From Bacteroidota bacterium (GTDB taxonomy: Bacteria; Bacteroidota; Bacteroidia; Bacteroidales; JAAAOM01), in contig JAAAOM010000032.1 of assembly GCA_009908855.1 (NCBI GenBank), forward strand, positions 1 through 40,766: a stretch of DNA of 40,766 nt, read 5' to 3'. Made by a program: the position numbers and the translations under genes. Below the pieces are notes generated by a model. The model saw only the letters and a program-made list of their open reading frames with translations, was not told where the DNA came from and did not search any database. This document shows positions 25,811 to 35,122 of this stretch, piece after piece (position 1 is the stretch's first letter; each line of letters starts with the position of its first letter).

Positions 25811-28800
25811 ATGAGTGCAAAAGAATTAAATGAAAAAGTCATACGTAATTTCCGCATAACCACCCTGGCGCTTAAAAATCGGAATACGGTATATGTATTG
25901 CTATTGGCCATTTTGGTTTTCGGACTTTATACCTACCGGAACCTGCCAAAAGAGTTATTCCCGGAGATTGTATGGCCGCAAATAATGGTGCAGACTACCT
26001 ATCCCGGTAACTCACCCGAAGATATTGAAAACCTTATTACCCGTCCGCTCGAGAAAGAGATTGATGGCGTGAAAGGACTCAAGGAGATCAGCTCAATTTC
26101 AGCCCCTGATGCTTCCATGATTATTGTCGAATTTAATACCGACGTGGACCTGGAGGATGCGCTTCGGCGCGTTAAGGACGCCGTTGAACGGGGAGAGAGC
26201 GAATTGCCTCAGGACGATAACATAATCGGGCCTACCGCATTTGATATTGACCTTTCTGAATTTCCCATTCTGAACATTAACCTGTCAGGTGAATACAGCG
26301 TTGAAGAGCTGAAAGACCATGCCGAATACCTGGAGGAAGAACTGGAAGAAATTGGCGAAGTATCGAAAGTTTTGATCGAAGGTGTGAATGAACGCGAGGT
26401 GAAGGTGAACCTTGACCTGATAAGGATGGAAGCGCTGAACCTTACCTTTCAACAGGTTTCCGGAGCCATTGCCAATGAAAACGTGTCTATGTCGGCCGGT
26501 GAAATAAAACTGGGTGAAGCCAGACGGACAGTACGTATCGTGGGTGAGTTCGAGAACATGAAACAGCTCGAAAACATCATTGTTAAAAGTGAAGAGGGTA
26601 AAAACGTATACTTAAAAGATGTTGGTGAAGTAATATATGGCTACGAAGAGCCCGGTAGTTTTGCCCGACTGGATAAAAATCCGGTTGTTTCGGTACAGGT
26701 GGTGAAAAAAAGCGGTGAAAACCTGCTTTCAGCCACCGAGAAAATACTGAATACGCTCGATCAGGCAAAGGAAGATCAGATGATCCCGTCTGATCTATCT
26801 ATTACCCTTACAAATGATCAGAGTGAGATGGTTAAAATGCAGTTGAATAACCTGGAAAACAGCATGATCATGGGTATCATCCTGGTTATTATGGTACTGT
26901 TTTTCTTCCTGGGTATGCGAAACGCCGTATTGGTAGGGTTTGCCATCCCCATGTCCATGTTCCTGTCGTTTGTGATCATTGGTATTATCGATTTCCGTAT
27001 TAACATGATTGTGCTTTTTGCCTTGATACTGGCACTGGGTATGTTGGTTGACAATGCCATAGTGGTGGTTGAGAACATCTACCGGTTTGTAGACGAAGGC
27101 TATAAACCACAGGAAGCAGCCCGACAGGCCGTGGGAGAAATTGCCATGCCTATTATAGCATCCACCTTAACAACACTGGCCGCCTTCTTTCCACTTGCCC
27201 TATGGACCGGGGTAATGGGTGAATTTATGAAATATTTACCTATTACATTGATTATAGTGCTATCCAGTTCACTGTTTATTGCGCTGGTCATTATTCCTGT
27301 TATTGCCTCGGTTTTTATTAAACCCGGGCAGAGTAACAAGGATGAAAATGGCAAACCCAAGAAACGCGGACTTAAAATAGCCATTGGTATGACCGTTTTT
27401 GGTGTACTTATGATCATTGTTAGTGCAACAGCCTTTGGTAATCTGCTGGTGATTTTCGGAATATTGGGTTTGGCCTATCATTTATTTTTATACAGAACCG
27501 AATCCTGGTTTCAGGATATATTCCTTGTTAAACTTGAGAATGTATATTTAAAAACGCTCAAATTTGCCTTGTTTAATGGCAGGCCCTGGCTTTTTTTCGG
27601 TGGAACAATATTACTGTTATTCTTTACCATAGCCTTTTATTTTGGATCACAACCCAAGGTATTGCTTTTTCCTGAGGGAGACCCCAACTATATTAATGTA
27701 GTGGTTGAACTGCCTACAGGAACCGATATAACCGCTACCAACGCGTTTACCAGGGAAATGGAAGATGATATCATCGAATTCCTCGAACCTTATGATAAAG
27801 CGGTTGAATCGATTCTTACAACTGTAGGTAAAGGAAATCCTGATGAGATAAGCTCGGAAGCCAAACCAAACCAAGCCATTATAACCATTAGTTTTGTGGA
27901 TTATGAAGACCGGGGCGATGTAAATTCGGCCATTGTTATGCGTAAGCTTACTGAAGAGTTTGTGGACCGATACCCTGGTGTCACCATGGAAGTTAGTAAA
28001 GATGAAGGAGGGCCCCCGGCTGGTAAACCGATAAATATTGAAATCACCGGACCTGAATTTAACCAGTTGGTACACCTGGCTGATACTATGCAAACAGTTA
28101 TAGATCAAGCTGGTATTAAGGGAATTGAAGGATTGCAGCTAAACATAAGCACCGCCAAGCCTGAACTTACTGTGAATATTGACCGGGACAAAGCACGCCG
28201 TTATGGCCTGTCAACACAGGAAATTGCCCAAACCATTCGTTTTGCATTGTTCGGACTGGAAGCCTCCGAATATACCATTGGTGAAGATGAATATCCCATT
28301 AACGTTCGTTTAAAGGATAGGTATAGGTACAACATATCGGCATTGCAAAATATCAAAATCCAAACCTTTAACAAAGATGGTGATCCGGTTAACATTCCGG
28401 TTACTGCAGTGGCTGATTTTGAATATACAACCACATTTAGCTCAGTACGAAGAATTGACCTGGACCGTGCTATCACTATTTATTCAAATGTAATTGAAGG
28501 ATACAATCCTACTGAAGTGAATAATCAAATAAAAGAAGTGCTGGATGGTTTTGAAATGCCGGCAGGGTATGACTACCAGTTTACCGGTGAGCAGGAAGAA
28601 CAAGCCGAATCGATGGCGTTTTTGGTAAATGCTTTTATGATTGCATTTGCATTGATATTGGTTATTCTGGTAACCCAATTCAATTCTGTGATACGTCCAA
28701 TAATCATCATAAGTAGTGTGGTGTTCAGTACAATAGGTGTTTTTGGCGGACTGGCCACCTTCCAGATGGAATTCATCATTATCATGACCGGTATCGGTAT

Positions 28801-29254
28801 TATTTCACTGGCCGGTATTGTGGTAAACAATGCTATTGTGTTGATCGACTATATTGAGTTGCTTAAACAACGCAAACGGGTTGAGCTGGGTTATGAAGAA
28901 AAAGCATTCCTTCCGCTTGAGATTGCAACCGAATGTATTATTTCTGGTGGTCGTACCAGGTTGCGTCCGGTATTATTAACAGCCATAACTACCATTTTAG
29001 GTTTGTTACCAATGGCAGTAGGGTTGAACATTGATTTTGCCGGATTACTAACGGAATATAAACCTAATATCTATTTTGGCGGTGATATGGCAGCGATGTG
29101 GAGTCCCATGTCATGGACGGTGATATTTGGATTAACATTTGCCACTTTCCTTACACTGGTTATTGTACCGGTTATGTACAGGATTACTACCATCATACAA
29201 AAGGCGATTTTAAAGGCAACCAATAGTTTGCCTGATGGACATGATGATAAATAA
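25811..29254 (+). CDS. RND-family efflux transporter permease (HAE1-like)
   Basis: This is the proton-driven inner-membrane pump of the tripartite system. The 1147-residue protein starts with one helix (NRNTVYVLLLAILVFGLYTYRNLPKELFPEI) and has the two large periplasmic porter regions. The relay helix reads GMLVDNAIVVVENI with Asp414; AcrB has Asp-Asp here, so the second Asp is Asn. TM10 reads GIVVNNAIVLIDYI. Between TM6 and TM7 (about 510-570) an insertion contains a lysine-rich linker and an additional hydrophobic hairpin, so there are probably 14 rather than 12 helices. The substrate is unknown. A terminator follows at 29282. Confidence 0.93.
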   Translation: MSAKELNEKVIRNFRITTLALKNRNTVYVLLLAILVFGLYTYRNLPKELFPEIVWPQIMVQTTYPGNSPEDIENLITRPLEKEIDGVKGLKEISSISAPDASMIIVEFNTDVDLEDALRRVKDAVERGESELPQDDNIIGPTAFDIDLSEFPILNINLSGEYSVEELKDHAEYLEEELEEIGEVSKVLIEGVNEREVKVNLDLIRMEALNLTFQQVSGAIANENVSMSAGEIKLGEARRTVRIVGEFENMKQLENIIVKSEEGKNVYLKDVGEVIYGYEEPGSFARLDKNPVVSVQVVKKSGENLLSATEKILNTLDQAKEDQMIPSDLSITLTNDQSEMVKMQLNNLENSMIMGIILVIMVLFFFLGMRNAVLVGFAIPMSMFLSFVIIGIIDFRINMIVLFALILALGMLVDNAIVVVENIYRFVDEGYKPQEAARQAVGEIAMPIIASTLTTLAAFFPLALWTGVMGEFMKYLPITLIIVLSSSLFIALVIIPVIASVFIKPGQSNKDENGKPKKRGLKIAIGMTVFGVLMIIVSATAFGNLLVIFGILGLAYHLFLYRTESWFQDIFLVKLENVYLKTLKFALFNGRPWLFFGGTILLLFFTIAFYFGSQPKVLLFPEGDPNYINVVVELPTGTDITATNAFTREMEDDIIEFLEPYDKAVESILTTVGKGNPDEISSEAKPNQAIITISFVDYEDRGDVNSAIVMRKLTEEFVDRYPGVTMEVSKDEGGPPAGKPINIEITGPEFNQLVHLADTMQTVIDQAGIKGIEGLQLNISTAKPELTVNIDRDKARRYGLSTQEIAQTIRFALFGLEASEYTIGEDEYPINVRLKDRYRYNISALQNIKIQTFNKDGDPVNIPVTAVADFEYTTTFSSVRRIDLDRAITIYSNVIEGYNPTEVNNQIKEVLDGFEMPAGYDYQFTGEQEEQAESMAFLVNAFMIAFALILVILVTQFNSVIRPIIIISSVVFSTIGVFGGLATFQMEFIIIMTGIGIISLAGIVVNNAIVLIDYIELLKQRKRVELGYEEKAFLPLEIATECIISGGRTRLRPVLLTAITTILGLLPMAVGLNIDFAGLLTEYKPNIYFGGDMAAMWSPMSWTVIFGLTFATFLTLVIVPVMYRITTIIQKAILKATNSLPDGHDDK

Positions 29255-29281
29255 TTGTTAATTGTAAGCTAAAGTATACTG

Positions 29282-29307
29282 AAACCCGGGTTTGGCCCGG
29301 GTTTTTT
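29282..29307 (+). terminator. Rho-independent terminator after the RND operon
   Basis: A 9-bp perfect stem AAACCCGGG / CCCGGGTTT with a TTTGG loop is followed directly by T residues. It lies 28 bases after the pump stop codon. It is the strongest terminator in the window. Confidence 0.9.
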
Positions 29308-29507
29308 GACTTATTAAGCAAACAATGATAACTTCTCCCAAACTGTAATCGTTTTGTTTCAGGTAATTGAATTTATTAATGGATGGTTACAAACCTGTTT
29401 GGTTTCCGGGGAAAGACATATAAAGATATAGAGATCATGTTTTCACTATTGTGCCGGATGGGTTTATTTCATAACTTACCAACCTTATTAATTTAATCCA
29501 TAACATA

Positions 29508-30398
29508 ATGAAAAAGTGTACCACCCTCATTCTTGCAGGTTTGATAACGATACACCTGGTTGGCCAGCAAACTGGTTTGGTAAATTATAAACACCTGGGT
29601 ATCAGTTTTAACATTCCCGAGGGTTGGGTGGGGCAGGAAACGGATGGCGGATATTTAATGGGTTCGAATAATGTACCGGGCCTGATCATGATGATACCAC
29701 ATGAAATTCAATCTGTGAAACAATTGGAAGCCGAAGCCCGCAGGGGATTGAATGAAGGAAATGGCACCGCTTTGTCACTGCAGGGTGATATTGAGCAGTT
29801 GGGTAACAACGCCATAGGAGGTGAATACAGCGGAACACTGGAATGGCAGGCGGCAAAGGGTTATGCTGTGGGTACCATCAATCCGCATGGAACCGGAGTT
29901 ACCATTATTGCCATCACCACGGCCGATAAATATTCTGCCGACTATAAGAATTATGCCATGCAGGTCAAGAACAGCCTGGTATACAAAAAGCCGGAGACGG
30001 GCCCGATTGTCAATCAATGGAAAAGACATTTATCAAATGTTAAACTTATTTATATGGACTCCTACTATTCATCATCTTATACGGATGGAGGTGTTTCCGG
30101 CGGTTACAGCTCAGAAATACAAATTGATTTATGTGCGCAGGGTTATTTTAATTATCAGGGGAACAATGAAGTATCAGCTGGCAGCAATTATTCTTCGTTG
30201 TATTCCGGTGATAACAATAAAGGCCATGGCAACTGGAATGTTGTGGTGGGTGCAGGCGGGCAACCCATCCTTCGCCTAAATTTTAACAATGGCGAGGTGT
30301 ATGAATACAACCTCGAGTTACGGGAAGAAAAAACCTACCTGAACGGAAATAAATATTTCCGAACCACCACAGGTGAATATGCCCCGAATTGCTATTAG
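29508..30398 (+). CDS. Secreted protein of unknown function
   Basis: The 296-residue protein has a short signal peptide (about 1-20, LAGLITIHLVGQQ). Residues about 25-165 hold a GISFNIPEGWVGQ segment with hydrophobic and glycine-rich strands (GGYLMGSNNVPGLIMMIPHE), resembling PsbP/Mog1-like folds seen in bacterial secreted proteins. After a proline-containing linker, residues about 170-296 form a Ser/Tyr/Gly-rich beta domain (YYSSSYTDGGVSGGYSSEI) that ends EYAPNCY. It has no enzyme motif. It is a single gene between the efflux operon terminator and a convergent CsgG-like gene. I do not recognise the family. Confidence 0.72.
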   Translation: MKKCTTLILAGLITIHLVGQQTGLVNYKHLGISFNIPEGWVGQETDGGYLMGSNNVPGLIMMIPHEIQSVKQLEAEARRGLNEGNGTALSLQGDIEQLGNNAIGGEYSGTLEWQAAKGYAVGTINPHGTGVTIIAITTADKYSADYKNYAMQVKNSLVYKKPETGPIVNQWKRHLSNVKLIYMDSYYSSSYTDGGVSGGYSSEIQIDLCAQGYFNYQGNNEVSAGSNYSSLYSGDNNKGHGNWNVVVGAGGQPILRLNFNNGEVYEYNLELREEKTYLNGNKYFRTTTGEYAPNCY

Positions 30399-30497
30399 CG
30401 GTTTGTTGCATTGCATTATTAAAAACTACTATTCAAACCAAATTATTATCATATGCTAAGCAATCACTACTGATGAATAGGGTTGGACGGGCCACAT

Positions 30498-31589
30498 TTA
30501 TTTTTTACTTACATTAAATCCAAATGAACCACCAACAACATAACCGTTTTTACGGGGAGAAAAATAAACATTCACCGGTATGTTTAAATAGCCCGATTTA
30601 AAGGTTTTACCCAGAGCAAATATCCATGCGGTAACCAGTTCATAATCCCCTCTGCTGTCAATTCTGGTTTCCAGGGGATGTGGAATGGCTTCCTGTGAGC
30701 CAAAAATATCGCTTCCCTCATCTACGGTATACCACTTATCGTTTACATAATAACCCTTGGTTTTTTTGTTTAACTCAAATACCGGGCCTACACCAAATTC
30801 CAGTCCGCTTTTGCTGCTTCTGAAGCCATTCATGATGGTAATAGACGGAATGATCCGGCTCTGTTCCAATCCGCCAATAAACGGTATGAACTCAAAAAGA
30901 GCCTGGAAATCGCCTGCACTTAAATAGCTTTTTTCAAACTGATAGCCAATTAAGGCTGTTGCCGGAAAAGCATCATAACCACCATTGTATTCCCGGTCGC
31001 GCAAAATATCTCCATATTCACCGCCAATATAAGAAAAACCCATCCTGGGGCCATTTAGCCTCAATTTCGATTTTGGCGTATTAATAGGGTCATCATAATC
31101 AGATAACATCTCCACTTTGTTCATTTCATTCTCAATTCCCAACACATTGTTAACCGATATTTGTACCATCTGTTGAAGCTCCGGAAGATCAAGATATTCC
31201 ATTATATCAACCTGCTCGGTAGTGCCGGCATGTACATCAATCAATCGCAGTATAAAAATGATTTTATTATCGAATTTCTCAACCCTTCCGGTCAACATCT
31301 TGTCGGCATTGAGTACCTTGCCCATATCCACCAGACAAATACGGCCATAACAATCGGAATAATCCAGGTTTTTTTCTTTCATCAGATAATCCAGGTCGTA
31401 TTTGTCAAGCACATTATATTTTCCTGTTTTCTCAACTTCTAAACGTACCAGGTTACCCATTGAAACCTCATCAAGCGTGATACCCTTAGTATCAATATTC
31501 AATACCGCAATTTTTTCCTGCTGAGCCGATACAGGTGCTGTTAAAAATGCCAATAGCAGCACGGTGTAATAAATTTGCTTTGTTTTCAT
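30498..31589 (-). CDS. Exported protein with CsgG-like N-domain and outer-membrane-type C-terminus
   Basis: The signal peptide is at about 1-22 (AFLTAPVSAQQ). Residues about 25-150 read like the CsgG/TolB-N fold: EKIAVLNIDTKG, VRLEVEKTGKYNVLDKYDLDYLM, then CYGRICLVDMGKVLNADKMLTGRVEKFDNKIIFILRLIDV, in pieces. A pair of cysteines (CYGRIC) lies in that region. From about 175 the protein has alternating-residue strands and ends GSFGFNVSKK, suggestive of a small beta-barrel or beta-sandwich. Curli secretion partners are absent, so a curli role is unlikely; sensing or assembly at the outer membrane is a guess. It is divergent from the HTH gene at 31809. Confidence 0.7.
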   Translation of the reverse strand: MKTKQIYYTVLLLAFLTAPVSAQQEKIAVLNIDTKGITLDEVSMGNLVRLEVEKTGKYNVLDKYDLDYLMKEKNLDYSDCYGRICLVDMGKVLNADKMLTGRVEKFDNKIIFILRLIDVHAGTTEQVDIMEYLDLPELQQMVQISVNNVLGIENEMNKVEMLSDYDDPINTPKSKLRLNGPRMGFSYIGGEYGDILRDREYNGGYDAFPATALIGYQFEKSYLSAGDFQALFEFIPFIGGLEQSRIIPSITIMNGFRSSKSGLEFGVGPVFELNKKTKGYYVNDKWYTVDEGSDIFGSQEAIPHPLETRIDSRGDYELVTAWIFALGKTFKSGYLNIPVNVYFSPRKNGYVVGGSFGFNVSKK

Positions 31590-31808
31590 TGTTGAGGAGT
31601 TTAACGTTTATGCTAAATTACCATCAGGAGAAACGGAATGGTAATTGAAAAAAGAGGTCGTTAGGTGATTTTTTTCAAAAAATGCAAAATATATGTGTGT
31701 GAATTGACGGGGCTGCAGGACTTTTGTGATTTTCGCCGGTGAATGTCATAATTGTTGTGATTTTTGTAATATTTGTATGTACTTTAGTGTGTTAAATGCT
31801 GGTTTTTT

Positions 31809-32822
31809 ATGTCTCTTAAAGATTATACCAATATTCAGCAAAACCTGCTGCAGCTGATTAACGATTGCCTGCCTGCCAATCATTCGCTGGTTGATACGCT
31901 CTCCGACTTACTGCAAATAAGTACTGACAGTGCTTACCGTCGGTTGCGGGGCGAAACCATGTTAAATATCCGCGAAGTAGCTGCTATTTGTCATCATTTT
32001 AATTTGTCGTTCGATTCCATAGCCTCCAATACTACCGTCGATACGGTATCCTTCAGGTACAGGCCATTGTCGTCGGCTGCTGATTATAAGATTTATTTAC
32101 AACAAATCGTTGAAGATACAAATCGCCTGGCTGCTTCGGGAAAAGCACGGTTAATTTATGCGGCTGAGGACATACCGTTGTTCCATCATTATCGTATCCC
32201 GGATCTGGCTTCGTTTAAAATATTTTACTGGTTGCGCTCGATCATCAATGATGAGGATTACCGTACCAAACCATTTAAGCCGGGTGTGGTTCCTGATGAA
32301 TTCATTGAACTGGGGAAAGAAGCATATAACGCGTATTCCCGTATACCCGGAATTGAAATATGGACCAATGTAACGGCCGCCTCACTTATTCTGCAAATTA
32401 AATATTTTTGGGGCTCCGGCATTTTTGCGGACAAAGAACTGGCGCTGTATATATGCGACCTGGCCATACAGGAAATAAATTTCATTGAGCAACAGGCTGC
32501 ATTGTCAAAAAAGCTCGATTTAGAAGGCAATGTAACCCGTCCGGAAACGGAATTTTTACTGTATTTCAGTGATGTGGAAATAGGCAACAATACCATCCTT
32601 GCTTCCATTGAAGAAACCAAATGGCTTTATCTTACCCATAATACGCTCAACAAGATGGTAACAGCCAATGCAGCCTTTTGCGATGAAACCGAACGCTGGC
32701 TCAATTATCTCATGCAAAAATCGACCCTGCTGAGTGGTGTGGCTGAGAAACAGCGATACCAGTTTTTCAGAAATATTACCAAACAAATCGAGGCGATAAA
32801 AGAGGAAATTGAGAAGGAATAA
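31809..32822 (+). CDS. HTH-type regulator with large C-terminal domain
   Basis: The 337-residue protein starts with an XRE/BetR-like helix-turn-helix: LVDTLSDLLQISTDSAYRRLRGE followed by MLNIREVAAICHHFNLSFDSIA (about 27-72), in pieces. The rest (about 80-337) is alpha-helical, rich in aromatic residues and without known ligand-binding motifs. Similar single-domain-plus-helical proteins are frequent in Bacteroidota. The 219-base divergent gap to the CsgG-like gene makes that gene a plausible target. A minus-strand terminator of the next unit lies just downstream. Confidence 0.72.
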   Translation: MSLKDYTNIQQNLLQLINDCLPANHSLVDTLSDLLQISTDSAYRRLRGETMLNIREVAAICHHFNLSFDSIASNTTVDTVSFRYRPLSSAADYKIYLQQIVEDTNRLAASGKARLIYAAEDIPLFHHYRIPDLASFKIFYWLRSIINDEDYRTKPFKPGVVPDEFIELGKEAYNAYSRIPGIEIWTNVTAASLILQIKYFWGSGIFADKELALYICDLAIQEINFIEQQAALSKKLDLEGNVTRPETEFLLYFSDVEIGNNTILASIEETKWLYLTHNTLNKMVTANAAFCDETERWLNYLMQKSTLLSGVAEKQRYQFFRNITKQIEAIKEEIEKE

Positions 32823-32857
32823 ATCGAAAACCTGGTTTAATTTAGCCTGCTCAAACA

Positions 32858-32887
32858 AAAAGCCCTGCCTCCGAAAAGGCAAGGCTC
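32858..32887 (-). terminator. Rho-independent terminator of the PadR/GldL-like operon
   Basis: Read on the minus strand: AGCCTTGCCT, loop TTTCGG, AGGCAGGGCT (one mismatch in 10), then TTTTG. It is about 22 bases past the stop of the second GldL-like gene. It may also slow plus-strand transcription from the HTH gene. Confidence 0.78.
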
Positions 32888-32909
32888 AGGCTGGCATCGG
32901 TTAAACAAA

Positions 32910-33836
32910 TCAATTCTGATTTGTTTGCGCACATAATTCAATTTCCTGTTTGATAATGGCTAATGCTGTGAGATTGACATAATATTCAATTTCACTTAAT
33001 CGGTTCAATACCTGAATGGTGGTTTTTCCATAAAAATTGGCGTGGGTCCAGGGGATATTTCCGTGCTGATTTTCTTTTAGATTCGTTACATCAAGCCATT
33101 GATTATATTGAATATCATACGGTAGTGCCGCTTGATGAAAGGTGTTTAGTGCGTTTCTTAGAGTTGTTCCGTATTGATCATCTGACAGGATTTCATGTAT
33201 GTTTCTGTTGGCATCCAGGTATTTTTTATCGATGGCATTTTTAATTGATGCGATCTCTTCATTGATGCGATTCGCTTTTTCTGTGATCTTCTGAATCTCA
33301 TTGTTTTCATTGCCGGCATTCAGTGTTTTGATCTCCATGCTCAAAATATTGTTGGATATAGTAAACTCCCTTTCCACCTGCACAGCACCATCAATAGCGT
33401 TTTTGCTGATGTTTAAGGAAAGAAAGGCATCCGTAAGGCTAAAGAATAAAAAGATACCCAATACGGCCATAAAGTGTTTTATATGAATGGAGCCATGTTG
33501 GGCATACTGATAAATGAATATGGGTAGGAACAACACAATAGGCATCACAATTCCCATAGTCAATACAATGTACCTGTAAGGCCAGTGCATCAGTGAGAAT
33601 AATGTGCCGGTCAGACTAAAGGCGGCACTTATTCCGCCTAAAATGATAAGTATGAAATAAGGAGATTTGGTTTTCCGGGCTTCTATGATTGATTGAGGAA
33701 ATAGTATGGCTACATAAACTGCGATTGCCATCATTAGGGTGATATTGGCAAAGGGCAGCTTATAAAGTTTAAGCAATGCGGAAATGGTCGCCAGAATAAC
33801 CGCAATGGTTCCGGTAATTATGATGTTTTTTCTCAT
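32910..33836 (-). CDS. GldL-like integral membrane protein with C-terminal soluble domain
   Basis: The 308-residue protein has four hydrophobic helices (about 5-20, 30-50, 60-108 as a pair, 120-140), then a helical soluble tail (about 145-308). Two helix-hairpin repeats carry related motifs, LLKLYKLPFA (21-30) and LFSLMHWPYR (79-88). They resemble the LFKIMHWPGA-type motif of GldL, the proton channel of the type IX secretion/gliding motor. The start ATG overlaps the stop of the upstream gene (ATGA), so the two are translationally coupled. It lacks the short GldL layout, so it is a relative, not GldL itself. The role is unknown; a complex with the neighbour is likely. Confidence 0.75.
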   Translation of the reverse strand: MRKNIIITGTIAVILATISALLKLYKLPFANITLMMAIAVYVAILFPQSIIEARKTKSPYFILIILGGISAAFSLTGTLFSLMHWPYRYIVLTMGIVMPIVLFLPIFIYQYAQHGSIHIKHFMAVLGIFLFFSLTDAFLSLNISKNAIDGAVQVEREFTISNNILSMEIKTLNAGNENNEIQKITEKANRINEEIASIKNAIDKKYLDANRNIHEILSDDQYGTTLRNALNTFHQAALPYDIQYNQWLDVTNLKENQHGNIPWTHANFYGKTTIQVLNRLSEIEYYVNLTALAIIKQEIELCAQTNQN

Positions 33837-35122
33837 GATTGGGCATATTTAGGATTCATAATTAATTGGTTGAGGTGGACAAATTGTTGCCTTTTTAGAT
33901 GCAAACGATCCAGTACATGGATGTATAATAATGGTTTATACGATGGTTTTTCAATTCTTAGCTGTTCTTTGATCTGATTAACAATCAAAATTTGTTCCTC
34001 ATTGGCATGATTGACCAGTTCTCCATAAAAAGAAGCTATATGTTCATGTAACAAATCCATTTCTGAAATCAACATACTATCCTTTTGTGAATGAATGTAG
34101 TAATGATCTCCTTGTTTGAGTTTTGATTTTAATTTCGTTTCGATGGCGTCGAACTCAGCCAAAATTTGGTTGTAATTATTGGTAAAATCCATTTTGGGAA
34201 ATGATTTGGTACCATTGGTAAAATCGTGTGGAATTTTGATTTGATCCAATCGTTCATGCATTGATTTATAGTCACCTTCAAAAGTGTAATTTAATTTATG
34301 AACAGAGACAATGCCAAATACGGGGATGTAAATAGCCAGTATTACGGCAAGTAAAACTTTTTGGGGAGCGCCATTTGCCTGAACAAGATAAATGGGTATG
34401 GTTAGAAAACCAATAATTATAAAACTGAATGCGAGAATGATGGTAGCACCCGGCCAATGAAACATTTTAAAAAGAATACTTGTAAGTAGCAGAATAATCC
34501 CGGTAAATGCCAGAATGAGGGATGCATTGGATCTCAACCTTTTGCGGAACTCAATAAGAAGAACGGGAATCAAGAGCAACAGAAATACAATGCTTGCAAA
34601 CATTATGTAATTTGCACCCGGCCAATGCATAATTTTAAATATTAAACCGGTGCATAGAAATATGGCAGCTACGGCTGTCCAAACATGTAGCACCAGATTT
34701 TTTTTGTCATTGAGTTCTTTGTAACTAATTATGGCTACTGCGGGAATTAACAAAAAACAGAGCAGTAAAAAGCCAAGTGTCAATAGAACACTGGCTCCTG
34801 GCAGATGGAAATTTTTAAATAATGCACCTGCTGTAATCATTATCGGAACGATTACACCAAAGGATTTAACGATTGACTTCATAATAGCATATAATTTATT
34901 GGTTAATAATAAGGTTTGTTTCTGCAAGTCAAACAGATGTTCCAATGAGCATTGGATAAGCACCTGTTCCAGTGCAGCCTGAAAAGATAATCCTTGCGTC
35001 ATTTGTTGTTCTACATCACAACATAAATGATCTACCAGGTCCTCCTTCAAATGTGAATAGTTGATGCCAGCCTTATCAATTAACGCTTCGATATGTGATA
35101 TTTGCTCCGAGGTTAAATGCAT
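33833..35122 (-). CDS. Three-repeat GldL-like membrane protein with N-terminal HAAS-like helical domain
   Basis: Of the 429 residues, about 1-85 form a cytoplasmic helical region (INYSHLKEDLVDHLCCDVEQ, then SFQAALEQVL) that resembles the HAAS/DUF1700 domain found with PadR regulators. Then three two-helix repeats follow, each opening with the same motif: LFKNFHLPGA (101-110), IFKIMHWPGA (161-170), LFKMFHWPGA (217-226). A final helix ends near 275, and 280-429 is a soluble helical tail. The gene overlaps padR by 10 bases upstream and the second GldL-like gene by 4 downstream, so all three are one unit. The His-Trp-Pro repeats sit at the start of membrane helices. Function is unknown. Confidence 0.78.
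   Translation of the reverse strand: MHLTSEQISHIEALIDKAGINYSHLKEDLVDHLCCDVEQQMTQGLSFQAALEQVLIQCSLEHLFDLQKQTLLLTNKLYAIMKSIVKSFGVIVPIMITAGALFKNFHLPGASVLLTLGFLLLCFLLIPAVAIISYKELNDKKNLVLHVWTAVAAIFLCTGLIFKIMHWPGANYIMFASIVFLLLLIPVLLIEFRKRLRSNASLILAFTGIILLLTSILFKMFHWPGATIILAFSFIIIGFLTIPIYLVQANGAPQKVLLAVILAIYIPVFGIVSVHKLNYTFEGDYKSMHERLDQIKIPHDFTNGTKSFPKMDFTNNYNQILAEFDAIETKLKSKLKQGDHYYIHSQKDSMLISEMDLLHEHIASFYGELVNHANEEQILIVNQIKEQLRIEKPSYKPLLYIHVLDRLHLKRQQFVHLNQLIMNPKYAQS

Noticed and set aside
27050..27055. Loss of RND function because Asp-Asp is Asp-Asn
   Set aside because: Many RND pumps have this pair with only one Asp; the protein is otherwise intact.
30498..31589. Curli secretion gene csgG
   Set aside because: Only the N-terminal fold is similar; the length, missing lipobox and missing curli neighbours argue against it.
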